The notes below the pieces were generated by a model, which had not been told where the DNA came from, searched no databases, and saw only the letters and a program-made list of their open reading frames with translations. A program made the translations under genes and the position numbers. A DNA stretch of 64,000 nt, from assembly GCA_002077045.2 (NCBI GenBank), contig KZ111149.1, forward strand, positions 1,201,897 to 1,265,896, written 5' to 3'. Positions 54,702 through 64,000 of this stretch are shown piece by piece. How positions within the stretch are numbered: position 1 is the first letter of the stretch; every line of letters starts with the position of its first letter. This DNA is from Rachicladosporium sp. CCFEE 5018 (lineage: Eukaryota; Ascomycota; Dothideomycetes; Cladosporiales; Cladosporiaceae).

Positions 54702-57438
54702 ATGGGCCTCGCCCAGTCGCCTGCCTCAGCGTTTCCTTCCGACCATGTCGTTCGCCCTGATGAATTGCACTCCGAAGGCGTCTTCCACGAAATGACCGCG
54801 GAGGAACTGGATGCTACACTTAGTGACTGGCACTTCACGAGTCCCATCGAGCTGTCGCCAGATGCATTCGAGCGCAGCAACAAGGGCAGCCAGCAGCACA
54901 CCCCAGTGTCACCGCAAGCCTCAAATGACCAGTTCACGCCGAGCTCCAACGACGCCGACTGGATCGAAGTCGCCGGCAATGGGCTGGACCTGGAAACGTT
55001 CGACATATGCTCCGCCTATGCGTCGAGCTTCTCTGGCGACTTCGACACCATCTCGCCTCTGGAAAGCCACTCCAGCGCCTATTCAATGATGAGTCAGCAC
55101 AATCATTCAGAGCCCGCCTCCGCTTCTGGAAGCTCGCGCAGACCATCTGTCGCACCGGTTGCAACACAGCGAAGGGTACACCCCGCTAGCGGGCACGCTG
55201 CTGGATCCGAAACGACGCAACATCCGGAGGGAGGGCAAGATGACTTGTCGCAATTCCCTTTCGACATGGATGCTGTGATGACGAGTGCTGCTGTGGACAG
55301 CGCACTACTCACTGGCTTAACGGTAAACCCGCGAGACGCGTTCTATCACAATGCGCCTACTTTGCAAGGCTCGTGGCGTGAGGCTGAACCTGGCGCCAGT
55401 GGTGCATTCTACCATGGCCCACCTCAGGCAACTACGTATAGCTGGAGCACGATGCAGCATAGCATATCACCTTACGACGGTTTCCTCGCTGCAAACGCTG
55501 CTGCACCTTTTTCGGCATCAGACGCTCAATCCCTGAATCAACACCTGGCATATCAAGTTATCCACAACCAGCAGCCCGTGCCCAGTGCAAGTGGTCTCCC
55601 GGACCAGCTCCCTTCTTTTGCAACAGCACATAGCCATGTAGCAGCCTCTCGTACGACTCCGGCACCGTCGATACCCGTGACGATGGACCCTGGTAATCTA
55701 ACCGTGCACACACGTCCCGCGCTTCAGATCCCGGTGCAACACCGCCCGGTCCCAGTACGTTTGCCGACTCGGCAGGTCGCGCACATACCGTATCCGAGCA
55801 CTCATCGCGTACTTGCTGTCGCAGGTCCCGCGACCGTTGTTAGTGCTGGCCATCATCGGCACGCGCCCGAGCCCTCCTCGGCAAAGGGTGGCCGTAAGAA
55901 GAATACCCACCTCAACGACGAGACGCGACAGAAGAGCTCCACAATGCGAAAACGTGGTGCATGCTGGAGGTGTGCTATGCAGCGAGATCCAGTAGGTCGT
56001 ATCCGTCTTACTTGCAAGCGTACCAATGAGCTAACATGTGCAGTGCGATGGTGGCGATCCATGCTCTCGATGTCAGATGCGATGGCAAAAAGGGCAGCAA
56101 TACTTCTTTGACTGCGACAGGTCAAAGCTGCCAGACTTCGTACTTGATTTTCTGCCGCGTAGGTACTGCAGTACGCGTGCTGGAGACCTCAGCTGACATC
56201 TACTGCTAGCTTCATTGACGCTGATGCACCAGAAGCAGACCATCGAGAACTGCGTGCGCGAGCAAGTCCAGTTTTGGGATTTCAAGCGACCTGTTGTTGT
56301 CCACCTCACTAGTGGCTATGGCCACCCGCTGCGATGGACGCTGTACGAGTTCGTTGCAAGCACCCAAGAGTACCTCGGCCAAGTTCAATTCAGACAAGAT
56401 CCTCGTACAGGCCGCTCAGTGCGCTCCGATAGGTACTCACCACCGCTCGGCATTACCAAGATCGAGACGAGCGATGATGCCCACTTCAAGAACTACCTCG
56501 ATGAGCTCATGGAGAGCCATCGCCTCGGTGACTTCCCATGGACGTGCTTCGAGGAAGAATCCCAGGTAAACGACTTTCAAGCCACCACCTTGGCTCTTCT
56601 CGTCCAGCTCTACACACGCACTCAAGACACTGACGTGAGTAATTCCAAGTCATTGCTTCCATCATACATTACTGACTCCAAACCTTCAGCTTCAAACTCT
56701 GCTCCGCTCCACCATCAAAATGCTAATTATAACCTACATTATGGGCCATACCCTCACATTCCCTGACGATACCCTCCACTACATCCGAGCCTCGATTCAA
56801 CACCCTCACAAACCTCCTGTCCTACCCGCGCACACCTCTCCACGCCTCGCAAATCGCCAGCTCAAATTCTTCTTCTCCACCTTGCGAGGGAACATCTACA
56901 AAGACATCCTCAAATGGCTCCAAGCCACGCTCCACACCTCAGGCCACAAAGAGTCGACTTGGCTCTCGGCCTTCTGCGTCATGCTCGGTCTCGGTATGGT
57001 GTTAGAGGAAGTGCAGAGGACTATACAGCTGCAGGCTGATACGAAAGCGATGAAAGGCGACATGCCGTTCGCGGAAGCTATGCAAGAGGCAAGGTGGGCT
57101 TGTGAGAAGATTGATGAGAGATTCAAGCTGCTCGTGGGGCTGTTCCAATGCAAGTATCGGGACAAGAAGTGGGTTGGCAGGGGAAGCTTTGGGGAGCAGA
57201 CGCCGAAGCTGAGGAATCCGGTTGAGGGGGAGTTTCTGGCAGAGTTGAGATTGCTTGTTGAGGAGAGAGGTAAGACGGCCCGCTTGAGTGTTTATGGGCC
57301 CAGTGCTGATATTGTCTTGTAGAAGCGCATTTACGACACCGCAGCAACGTTACGTTGAGCTCCGAAACACAATGCCAGTACACATCACGGTTGGTGGCGA
57401 AGTTCCTGCTACCTTTCGTGAATCTACCGGTCGGATGA
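54702..57438 (+). CDS. Zn(II)2Cys6 transcription factor
   Basis: This is a fungal binuclear zinc cluster regulator, nuclear, target unknown. Exons are 54702-55991, 56044-56158, 56210-56634, 56690-57269 and 57323-57438, together 841 residues with matching phases. The first 400 residues are disordered, Ser/Gln/Pro-rich and acidic in part (likely activation region). A basic KGGRKKNTHLNDETRQK precedes the zinc cluster, which intron 1 splits: CWRCAMQRDP in exon 1 and CDGGDPCSRCQMRW in exon 2. Six Cys are spaced 2-6-5-2-13, with the last in YFFDCDRSKLPDF. The cluster sits at about residue 425, unusually far from the N-terminus, and the last spacing is long. The C-terminal half is helical. Confidence 0.9.
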
Positions 57439-57665
57439 GCATGCACTGCTCGACTTGCTGCTACGATATTCACGATCTGACGACACTTTCCACAACGCTT
57501 TGTATTCGATACCATCATGGGAGGCAACAATGCTTACTCGATAGATATATCATTATGACGACTTACCTTTCGGTCAATAGCTTGCCGAGCGCAGAGACCG
57601 CCTCATCCTAATTCGTACGCGTTTCATCCGCCAAAGCATATGCGTTCCATCCAACCCTGCCGCAT

Positions 57666-60600
57666 TCACGTCGGCCGCAGAGCGTCCCAGCCCTTGATCT
57701 CGTCTTCCCCGTCCTGATCCATCAATCCAGTCTGCCGCCGAGGAGGCAGGCCCGGCGGCATCTCGCCATCACCATTCGCGTGCTCGCCACCCTTCTGCTT
57801 CGTAGGTGCAGGTGCTGGAGCCAATGCTCTATCTCCTAAACCTGTCACTCGCCGCGGTGGTGGCGGGAAGTCAGCAACAGCTGTGGGCGCAGTTGGGATG
57901 CCGCCTCTGCGTGGTGCGGGCGGAGGCGGTGCAACAGCACGGGCCGAAGACGTAGACACTGTTGAAGTGTTGCTGTTCGAGCGGAGCACGTTGGGCTTCT
58001 GCGGCTTTTGCGGGGGAGCAGGCTTGCGGAGTGTAGTCTTGAGGTGGGTCTGTTGAGATGGAGGAGACGATGTGCCATCTAGTGCCGCGACTGGTCGAGC
58101 CGGCTGTGCAGGTGGGTCGGGATGGCTATTCGAGGGTGGTGGAAATGTCCTCGATTCCGCTGTGGGCCTATTGAGGGTACCTGAGGAGGACTGTGCACTG
58201 ATCTGTCTCGACGCATTCCGAGACGGAGGCGCGGAAGGCTTGTCAATCTTGACCCAGTCCGGCTCGCTAGATGGGGTGAAGGGATTCGCAGGTCGATTGG
58301 GATTTGGCGCATGCGCATCACTGGGTGCGTTGACAGTCGATCGAGCCGGCATCCCGCCATCGAGCCACCACTTGCGCTTGTCTGAGCTTGCAGGGGGAAG
58401 ACCTGGTTCCAGGGAGTCGTAGCCATTGATCGAGTCGTCGTCACTAGCTCCGTCTCGAACAACGGCCGTATTCTTGCCCACAGCTATGCGACGCTTTGCG
58501 TACAGCTCGCTACTGATGCGCTCTTTGTCTGCTTCATTCACGACATTGACTTTGCAGTCGAAGAGTCCCCAGACTGGACGATGGTCCGAGAAGCGCAGTG
58601 ACGAGGCTTCGTAGTACAGTTGCCGGAGATTGTCGCCACGAGTAAGGATACGATCGCACCACGCGGGTATACGTCCTTTCTCCGAGGTGTCGTACAGGTC
58701 TGAGTTGAGATTGTACTTGTAAGTCGGCATGAACGTTGGCGTCTTCTCCGAGTAGTACGGAAATGTCCTGCCGTTGACCATCTGGAGGTTGAGCTGATCA
58801 TTCTCGTACAATGTACCGAGATCTTTGGCATCAATAAGCTGTCTTACGCGCTCATTGCCCAGGCCTATCCTGTAGTTGAAGTCGCCGAACCAAATAATCG
58901 TCTTATGATCTTCGATCGTCCTATTCCGCTGGAAGCGCAGGCCGCTACTGATGGTGCGGTAGTCCTGGTTACGCTCCTCATAGTTGGCGAAGCCAGCAGC
59001 GAGATGAGCCGTCACCAAGCACAATGATGTGTCCGCGTAGTCCATTCGAATGGCGACAGCACCTTTGTTCCCCGCCATGCCGCTCAGACCCGTCTTTTTG
59101 ATAGACCCTTCGACATTCTTGATGAACGGCAATGCTGAGACACGGACGAAGACCGAAAGTGAAGCTCCGACCAATTGACCGCCACGCAGCAGTACATAGT
59201 CCTCTGAGCCAAGTTGAGCGGTCTTCTTGTTCAGTGTCTCGCGGACTGCTTCCTCCCACTGATGGCGCCGATACATGTCTGTCTGTACGATTTGCTGAGC
59301 GTTGAGCTCGACGATCTCCTGGAAGGCCACTGCCACGATCTCCGGAAGCTGCAGTTTCTCATCCACCTCCGGACATAGCCATGAGCTGAGATCGTCATGT
59401 ATTCCATTAGTCTTGCCATTCAGATTGAAGGTACCCACCCAGATTGAGATGCTCTTCGGCTCTGTGAACTCTGTTTGTCGACGCTCGAGCTCAGCAGTCA
59501 CGTAGTCGTTGATTGGGTCGTACAAGTGGACCGGCATTTGGCCCATGAGTCTACCCAGCAGCATGTCGATGGTATTTTGCCTGCCCTTGTCCTCGAAGTT
59601 ATTGATGTACAGCCGTTGTGCACTCTTGCGCAGATCTGCCACCGCGCCCGCGAGCGACATCTTGCCGTGGCGGGTGAAGGACGACTTGAGCGCGCCTGTG
59701 CCAGCGTAGATCTTCGACAGTGCATCACCGCAGTCGGCCCAAAGAATGCCATGTCTAGCCCAGAAGTCGGATGTGGGTGGTCGGTCTTCATGCTGGCGGA
59801 GGAACGTGTCCAGAGCAATTTGCGATATGATGGTCTGCACAAGATTCGTCCTGTCTAGGCAATCGAGACAGTTGGTTCGGAAGATGCCATTTTGCTTCAA
59901 CACTTCCTGCGGACCTCGCAATGTTGCTCGTCGACCGTTCGGCTCAACACGTGCCTGTTCCTGGGTCTCCTCGGATAGATAGTATTCGAAGCTCGCAGTC
60001 GAGTCTTGTATACTGTGCTTGATGCCACTCGCTGCTTCGTAGCCATGGGGTCCACGAGTCTCGGCGTGGAAGTCATAGTTGATGCTACGTATTTCTCTTC
60101 TCTCATGACTGACGCCGTCGTTGGCTGGCTGCACATACCTCCGGATGTGCTGGTCGTACTGTCGTGTTAGCTCCGTCTCAGCGGGCTTCTCCTTGCTCAA
60201 GAGATTGACAACATGCACGTCGCCGTATGCTTTCGACAAATTCATGAAGTGCTCATCAAATGCAGGCTGTGTGGCCTCGAATGACCGGGTTATCGTGACT
60301 TTCTGCTGTCCCGGTAAGCCACTGGCTTGCTCCCAGAATAGCGGTACACTGCCACGACACTGCACATAGCTGAAGCAAATGTAGTCGGTATTGAAGATCG
60401 TCTCAGTTTCAACAAAGTTTGCTACATTCCCATCATCGTCAATGCCTCGTGAGTTGAACCTCGTTCCGGCTCTGCGACAAGACAGCCGCGAAATCAGCGT
60501 CATACTCGACGGCTGACCCGTCTTTGCAATTCGTGCGGGCGATGAGGCAGCAGGGATAGTGACGGATAGTGCGAAGCCGCGGATGGCAGATGTCAAGATC

Positions 60601-61280
60601 CGAGACGTGTCCAGTGCGCGCCTCTCACCGTCCGACAGCCGCGACCTGAAGTCGACAAGTGGTTGGATCATATAAGTGTTCCAGAGGAAGCCGCCATCTA
60701 GACTATCAATGGTCACCGAGCTGGTCTCCGCCGGCCGATCCTGTACTCGCTTCGTCAGGTCGAAGTCGGCACTATAATAGAAAGTGCCGCCACCGAGTAG
60801 CTTCTTGAGAGCCATGCAAGGGTGCTCAAGAAGGCTCTCCTTATGTCCATGATCATAGCCATCAGCATCCAAGCCGTCGGTAGGAAATGGGTTGATCTGG
60901 TCGTTCAGGAGATGATCATAGTCTGAGCGGTTCAAGCAGTGGAATTCGACAGAAACAATGCGCTGCACATCCTCACCAGGCCGTACAGTGGCAACCCTCG
61001 AAGCACTGTTTACCACACAGAGGAAGACATCGCCAGCCAGCGTGACCAATCCGAGAGTTCCGAAGGCTTTTAGAGAGCTCAGGGAGCGATAGTCCTCCAT
61101 GTCTGCCTTCTCCCAAGGCAGAAACTCGACAATGCATTTCGGCGCTCCATGTTCGGCGACGGATGTCGATGAGCCAGTGCGTAAATCCGTCGAGGATGAG
61201 CTATGTCGGAATATCAAGACGTGAGTTTCAGTGGCTAGTGCGATGGAGCGCTGAGGGTCTGCCCTCACTAACACCCTCAT
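57666..61280 (-). CDS. INP53: Synaptojanin-type phosphoinositide phosphatase (Sac1 + 5-phosphatase)
   Basis: Polyphosphoinositide phosphatase of the yeast Inp52/Inp53 kind, acting on PI(4,5)P2 and other phosphoinositides at endocytic or Golgi membranes. Single exon, 1204 residues. The N-terminal Sac1 domain carries an intact catalytic Cys-x5-Arg in NCLDCLDRTN (~470). The 5-phosphatase domain starts WVGTFNLNGKT (~613), with FGDFNYRIGL, PAWCDRILTRG (~877) and the final SDHRPVWGLF. A Pro-rich tail (from ~960: PPPPAPRRGG, FPPPPRRV) offers SH3 sites. Because the Sac active site is intact, INP52 or INP53 fits better than INP51; which of the two is uncertain. It converges on the Zn2Cys6 gene with 227 bases between. 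Confidence 0.95.
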   Translation of the reverse strand: MRVLVRADPQRSIALATETHVLIFRHSSSSTDLRTGSSTSVAEHGAPKCIVEFLPWEKADMEDYRSLSSLKAFGTLGLVTLAGDVFLCVVNSASRVATVRPGEDVQRIVSVEFHCLNRSDYDHLLNDQINPFPTDGLDADGYDHGHKESLLEHPCMALKKLLGGGTFYYSADFDLTKRVQDRPAETSSVTIDSLDGGFLWNTYMIQPLVDFRSRLSDGERRALDTSRILTSAIRGFALSVTIPAASSPARIAKTGQPSSMTLISRLSCRRAGTRFNSRGIDDDGNVANFVETETIFNTDYICFSYVQCRGSVPLFWEQASGLPGQQKVTITRSFEATQPAFDEHFMNLSKAYGDVHVVNLLSKEKPAETELTRQYDQHIRRYVQPANDGVSHERREIRSINYDFHAETRGPHGYEAASGIKHSIQDSTASFEYYLSEETQEQARVEPNGRRATLRGPQEVLKQNGIFRTNCLDCLDRTNLVQTIISQIALDTFLRQHEDRPPTSDFWARHGILWADCGDALSKIYAGTGALKSSFTRHGKMSLAGAVADLRKSAQRLYINNFEDKGRQNTIDMLLGRLMGQMPVHLYDPINDYVTAELERRQTEFTEPKSISIWVGTFNLNGKTNGIHDDLSSWLCPEVDEKLQLPEIVAVAFQEIVELNAQQIVQTDMYRRHQWEEAVRETLNKKTAQLGSEDYVLLRGGQLVGASLSVFVRVSALPFIKNVEGSIKKTGLSGMAGNKGAVAIRMDYADTSLCLVTAHLAAGFANYEERNQDYRTISSGLRFQRNRTIEDHKTIIWFGDFNYRIGLGNERVRQLIDAKDLGTLYENDQLNLQMVNGRTFPYYSEKTPTFMPTYKYNLNSDLYDTSEKGRIPAWCDRILTRGDNLRQLYYEASSLRFSDHRPVWGLFDCKVNVVNEADKERISSELYAKRRIAVGKNTAVVRDGASDDDSINGYDSLEPGLPPASSDKRKWWLDGGMPARSTVNAPSDAHAPNPNRPANPFTPSSEPDWVKIDKPSAPPSRNASRQISAQSSSGTLNRPTAESRTFPPPSNSHPDPPAQPARPVAALDGTSSPPSQQTHLKTTLRKPAPPQKPQKPNVLRSNSNTSTVSTSSARAVAPPPPAPRRGGIPTAPTAVADFPPPPRRVTGLGDRALAPAPAPTKQKGGEHANGDGEMPPGLPPRRQTGLMDQDGEDEIKGWDALRPT

Positions 61281-61828
61281 GATCGATGGTCATGCTGCTG
61301 CATCGGGATCCAAGGAGGACAGTTCTGGCACGGTGATCGCAGCAAATGTATTGTTGAGCGTCTGTCTTTGAGATGATTGCTGGATTAAAAGGCGATGAGG
61401 ATGAACGACTGGTTTTTGTTATTTGTGTGGTGTTTATGCTGCGTTTGAGCTCGCGTGCGCAAGATCGCAGGCATCAAGTTCAAAGTCAAGTACCCACAGG
61501 TCGACCGTCACATATATTGGGAGATCTCACGACAGCGAACAGTGGACAGCTACATGATTTGTACTGGCGGCTTGGGGCAATATATGGAATCAGATATGTG
61601 CCATACTGAGTTGCGACGAAATTCACATGACGGAGTGCTAATCTCGCTCGTAATAACGCAGGACTCAGGTACATGATGCATGCCACTACGCTATCAGATC
61701 CACAATGCAATCTCGAATGTGCACAATAGATCGATCGTCCGGCTCTCTGTCCCCAGTTCTTCCCCCGTACGGACGCAAGATCAGTCTCCCAGAGGACGAT
61801 CTCCCACTCTAACCCACAGCAAGCTGCT
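61281..61828. other. Intergenic upstream of the synaptojanin gene
   Basis: 548 bases hold its promoter and the 3' end of the next gene. Nothing else is recognised. Confidence 0.5.
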
Positions 61829-62446
61829 CTACCGCTGGTACTCCCTGCGCCTCCTCCCATATTCATCCTCAGTCACAACTCTCTCCCTCCTATAAGCGTC
61901 CTGACTCGCTCTTGGCCCATCATAGAAGCTCGTGCCCTGGCCCCTACTCCTGCTTCTCGCAGGCCCGCCTTTGGGTGCCTCCACATATCTGTACGTCTCG
62001 TACTCGGGCTTCGGACTGCCGTAGTCTCGCTCCCGTCGAGTCTCCCGCTCGTGCAGACTATACTCCGAAACTGGCGCAGTGGTCTTCGAGCGAGAGGTCT
62101 TGCGCGTGTGGGACGTAGTGCGTGACCTTACGTCATCGCTGGACGAAGAGCTGTCGCTCTCATGTTCAACTTCGACGAAGTGCGTTTCATTTCGGACGCT
62201 CGGGGCGCGAGAGGTTCGTCGCTCGCTTTTCAAGGTCGTGCTTGCACGTGGGCTCGGAGGCAGTGTAGGCGGTGCGACGACCGTCCGTTCTGGAGAGGGC
62301 CGACGCTCTTCGATGATGGACTCACGGATGCGTGTCACTCGCGGAGGTGACGGAGAGCGTCTTGAGACTCTCGAGGTTCTTCTGACTCGGGTGACTCGTG
62401 CTGGGACTGTGTATTCTTGCTCGACTTTGGGGCTAAGGAGACACAT
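61829..62446 (-). CDS. Arg/Ser-rich disordered hypothetical protein
   Basis: 205 residues from ATG 62446, not recognised. The composition is dominated by Arg, Ser, Pro and Glu, with repeated R[VI]TR[VI]R motifs (ARVTRVRRTSRVSRR, RVTRIRESIIEERR), a Ser/Asp run and an EDEYGRRRREYQR end. Such sequence is typical of RS-like nuclear proteins or disordered fungal proteins. A splice acceptor-like CTCCTTAG lies just inside the start, so the true first exon may lie further upstream (to about 62550). Confidence 0.5.
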   Translation of the reverse strand: MCLLSPKVEQEYTVPARVTRVRRTSRVSRRSPSPPRVTRIRESIIEERRPSPERTVVAPPTLPPSPRASTTLKSERRTSRAPSVRNETHFVEVEHESDSSSSSDDVRSRTTSHTRKTSRSKTTAPVSEYSLHERETRRERDYGSPKPEYETYRYVEAPKGGPARSRSRGQGTSFYDGPRASQDAYRRERVVTEDEYGRRRREYQR

Positions 62447-62979
62447 GGCGGCGCTTTCGTAAACCGCGAGTGGGCGCAGGCGTAGATGCGAATCCCAAAG
62501 ACACGCGCGTGACGGGACCGGGATTGGAGTTGGAGAGAGTCAAATGTCATATGCACTTACATCTTCGCCATGCAGGCATGGAAACCTGGTCCATTGGCGG
62601 CTCTGAGATGAGCTCAGGTGGCCGGGCCATTAGCGTCAGCGCAGATCAAGGCAGGTCGTCGGCGGCGTGTTGCCCAAACTAGTCCAAGGACCATGATGGC
62701 ACGGATAATCAGTGTACGCAATATTGGGTTCTCCTGGTAGCATTGGGCATCAGCGAGGGATGTTTTGTGAACGAAGGAGTGTTGCCGATCTTTCCCTCTC
62801 TCGAAAACGTGTTTGGAGCCCGAGTGCCCCACACCAAAACGGCCACCTGCCGAAGCGTTGCGGGAGATGACCTGCATGACAGTTATTTAGAGGACAGTGA
62901 ATTCGTGCTTGGACTGGTGACGGCCGGAGGTGCATATTACACGTCCATGTACATCTAGCGATACATCACAACATTCGCA
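62447..62979. other. Divergent intergenic region before recyclin-like gene
   Basis: 533 bases between divergent starts. It may contain a first exon of the Arg/Ser-rich gene. No other feature is evident. Confidence 0.45.
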
Positions 62980-64000
62980 ATGTCGCGACCCTCGAGCTCA
63001 GCAGGTGTAGGCGATATCCGGTCCTCCACACCTCGCTTCAAGGCAGGCGCGATGGGTGCTACTCGCAATGCCCGACCAGGCAATACCAATATGCTGGCCT
63101 CGCTACGGCAGACGCAGATCATCACCTCGAAGCCCGTACTGCCCGCCGAGCTCATAGCAGTGATCCTGGACTATGTACCAGTGCCCGATCTATTGCGATG
63201 TGCAAGGGTTAGCCGCAGATTGCGGGAAATGGTTTACGATGACAGTCGATGGATACAGAAGTTGCGCGCTATTGGCGTGTGGAACGAAGCAGAAGCGCGA
63301 CGGAGATTGGACGATGCGCTTAGGCGGAAAATGGAGGCTCAGAGGGTGAAGGAGGAGACTGAAGCGAAGCGCAGCGGAGGTGATCTGTCCGCCGCAAATG
63401 GGACATCTACTAGGACACGGGCACATGCGGGGAGTGTGACTCTGTTTGATGCTGGACAGGAAGAGAGACGATACCGAGGCTCACTCGATCACAGCCAGCA
63501 GCCTGTGCGACGACCTACCCTGACGGATGGGTTCGAGGATCTGACATTATCACCCGCCTCACCGAACGGCGCTTCTGACGGGAAGTCAGATCCAGCTGAA
63601 GCTCTGCATGTCCTTGAACGGGTACAGTCAATCCGAGGTAAGGCGAAAGAGGAGTTCGCGAAAGTGTATGCGGCTCTTGGGCCAATGTACCTCGATCTCT
63701 CCACTTGGAACAACCAGTCCAACTCTGTGATCTTCCGCCTGTATCGAGATCCCGAGCAGCAAGCACAGATATTGTCACAGCTGAGGAGATTTTCGCGCTG
63801 TGATCACACAGAGGGCTGGGCAGTCCGACAAGGTAAGCTCGATGCGCTGGTCCAAGTCTTTGAAAGTGCTGTACTCCGTGAGTTCGAGCAGGGCTTAGCC
63901 GTCGACGATGTCGATGGTCGGATGATACGCTACGCTCACGTGTTGGTCTCACTGAACGGTGGTCGTGCCGCGATCGACGCATACATCGATGGCAATGCTG
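62980..64000 (+). CDS. rcy1: Recyclin-1-like F-box protein, 5' part
   Basis: Open from ATG 62980 to the window edge (340 codons, no stop). After a Ser/Arg-rich start, an F-box runs VLPAELIAVILDYVPVPDLL then CARVSRRLREMVYDDSRWIQ. A charged linker follows, then the Sec10/recyclin homology begins (GKAKEEFAKVYAALGPMYLD, LREFEQGLAVDDVDGRMIRY, AHVLVSLNGGRAAID). In yeast Rcy1 uses its F-box to bind Skp1 and works in recycling of endocytosed membrane proteins such as Snc1. The rest of the gene is to the right. Confidence 0.87.
   Translation, partial: MSRPSSSAGVGDIRSSTPRFKAGAMGATRNARPGNTNMLASLRQTQIITSKPVLPAELIAVILDYVPVPDLLRCARVSRRLREMVYDDSRWIQKLRAIGVWNEAEARRRLDDALRRKMEAQRVKEETEAKRSGGDLSAANGTSTRTRAHAGSVTLFDAGQEERRYRGSLDHSQQPVRRPTLTDGFEDLTLSPASPNGASDGKSDPAEALHVLERVQSIRGKAKEEFAKVYAALGPMYLDLSTWNNQSNSVIFRLYRDPEQQAQILSQLRRFSRCDHTEGWAVRQGKLDALVQVFESAVLREFEQGLAVDDVDGRMIRYAHVLVSLNGGRAAIDAYIDGNA

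Noticed and set aside
1..64000. CRISPR arrays, phage, insertion sequences, tRNA and rRNA genes
   Set aside because: Looked for by eye and not seen. The sequence is eukaryotic nuclear DNA; a few GTTCGA-like B-box matches (for example near 7640) lack a cloverleaf context.

Overview
The window is nuclear DNA of a filamentous ascomycete. Genes are dense, on both strands, cut by short introns (about 45-70 nt, GT...AG, some with CTAAC/CTGAC-type branch sites) and separated by intergenic gaps of a few hundred bases. The protein set (telomerase reverse transcriptase, a Kex2-processed alpha-pheromone precursor, a Boi-like SAM/PH protein, a Zn2Cys6 factor, a questin-oxidase-like protein, a Mug190-like SMP/C2 protein, recyclin) fits Pezizomycotina. 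My guess is a dothideomycete, possibly a melanised black fungus, but this is inference. Two sets of overlapping contig ends differ by roughly 1-2 %, which suggests a heterozygous, hybrid or duplicated genome.

The dominant structure is a repeat. Bases 1-22726 recur at 24354-47079 with a constant shift of 24353 and no indel I could see. The copies look identical up to 21150 and then differ by about 1.6 % to a 100-N gap (22727-22826). A second 100-N gap (52611-52710) has the same anatomy on a small scale: 51818-52610 recurs at 52711-53503, and divergence is again confined to the end of the left contig. Merging the second overlap restores one uninterrupted reading frame. The simplest reading is that both are overlapping contig ends that a scaffolder laid head to tail, so the real locus is probably single copy, running from 22827 through 47079 and onward.

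Gene order in the repeated block (copy A; add 24353 for copy B): Boi-like SAM/PH protein (+), Bud23 18S rRNA methyltransferase (-), Svp26/Erv26 COPII adaptor (+), alpha-pheromone precursor (+), NAD-isocitrate dehydrogenase subunit 1 (+), kappa-class GST/DsbA-like (+), a two-exon hypothetical with a homopolymer frameshift (-), RNA polymerase II subunit Rpb11 (-), nitronate monooxygenase (+), TBC-domain protein (-), telomerase TERT (-), questin-oxidase-like protein (+), MFS transporter (-). Unique sequence follows: a Mug190-like SMP/C2 lipid-transfer protein (-, split by the second gap), a Zn2Cys6 transcription factor (+), a synaptojanin-type Sac1/5-phosphatase (-), an Arg/Ser-rich hypothetical (-) and an F-box recyclin-1-like gene running off the right edge (+).

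Most genes are housekeeping (transcription, ribosome maturation, TCA cycle, secretory trafficking, telomere maintenance) and no operon-like logic links them. Themes that recur are polarity and membrane traffic (Boi-like, Svp26, TBC, Mug190, synaptojanin, recyclin). The questin-oxidase-like gene and the MFS gene are only 64 bp apart and could be a small secondary-metabolism pair, but no further cluster genes are visible. Exon boundaries given here were inferred by eye from splice signals, reading phase and protein family conservation.
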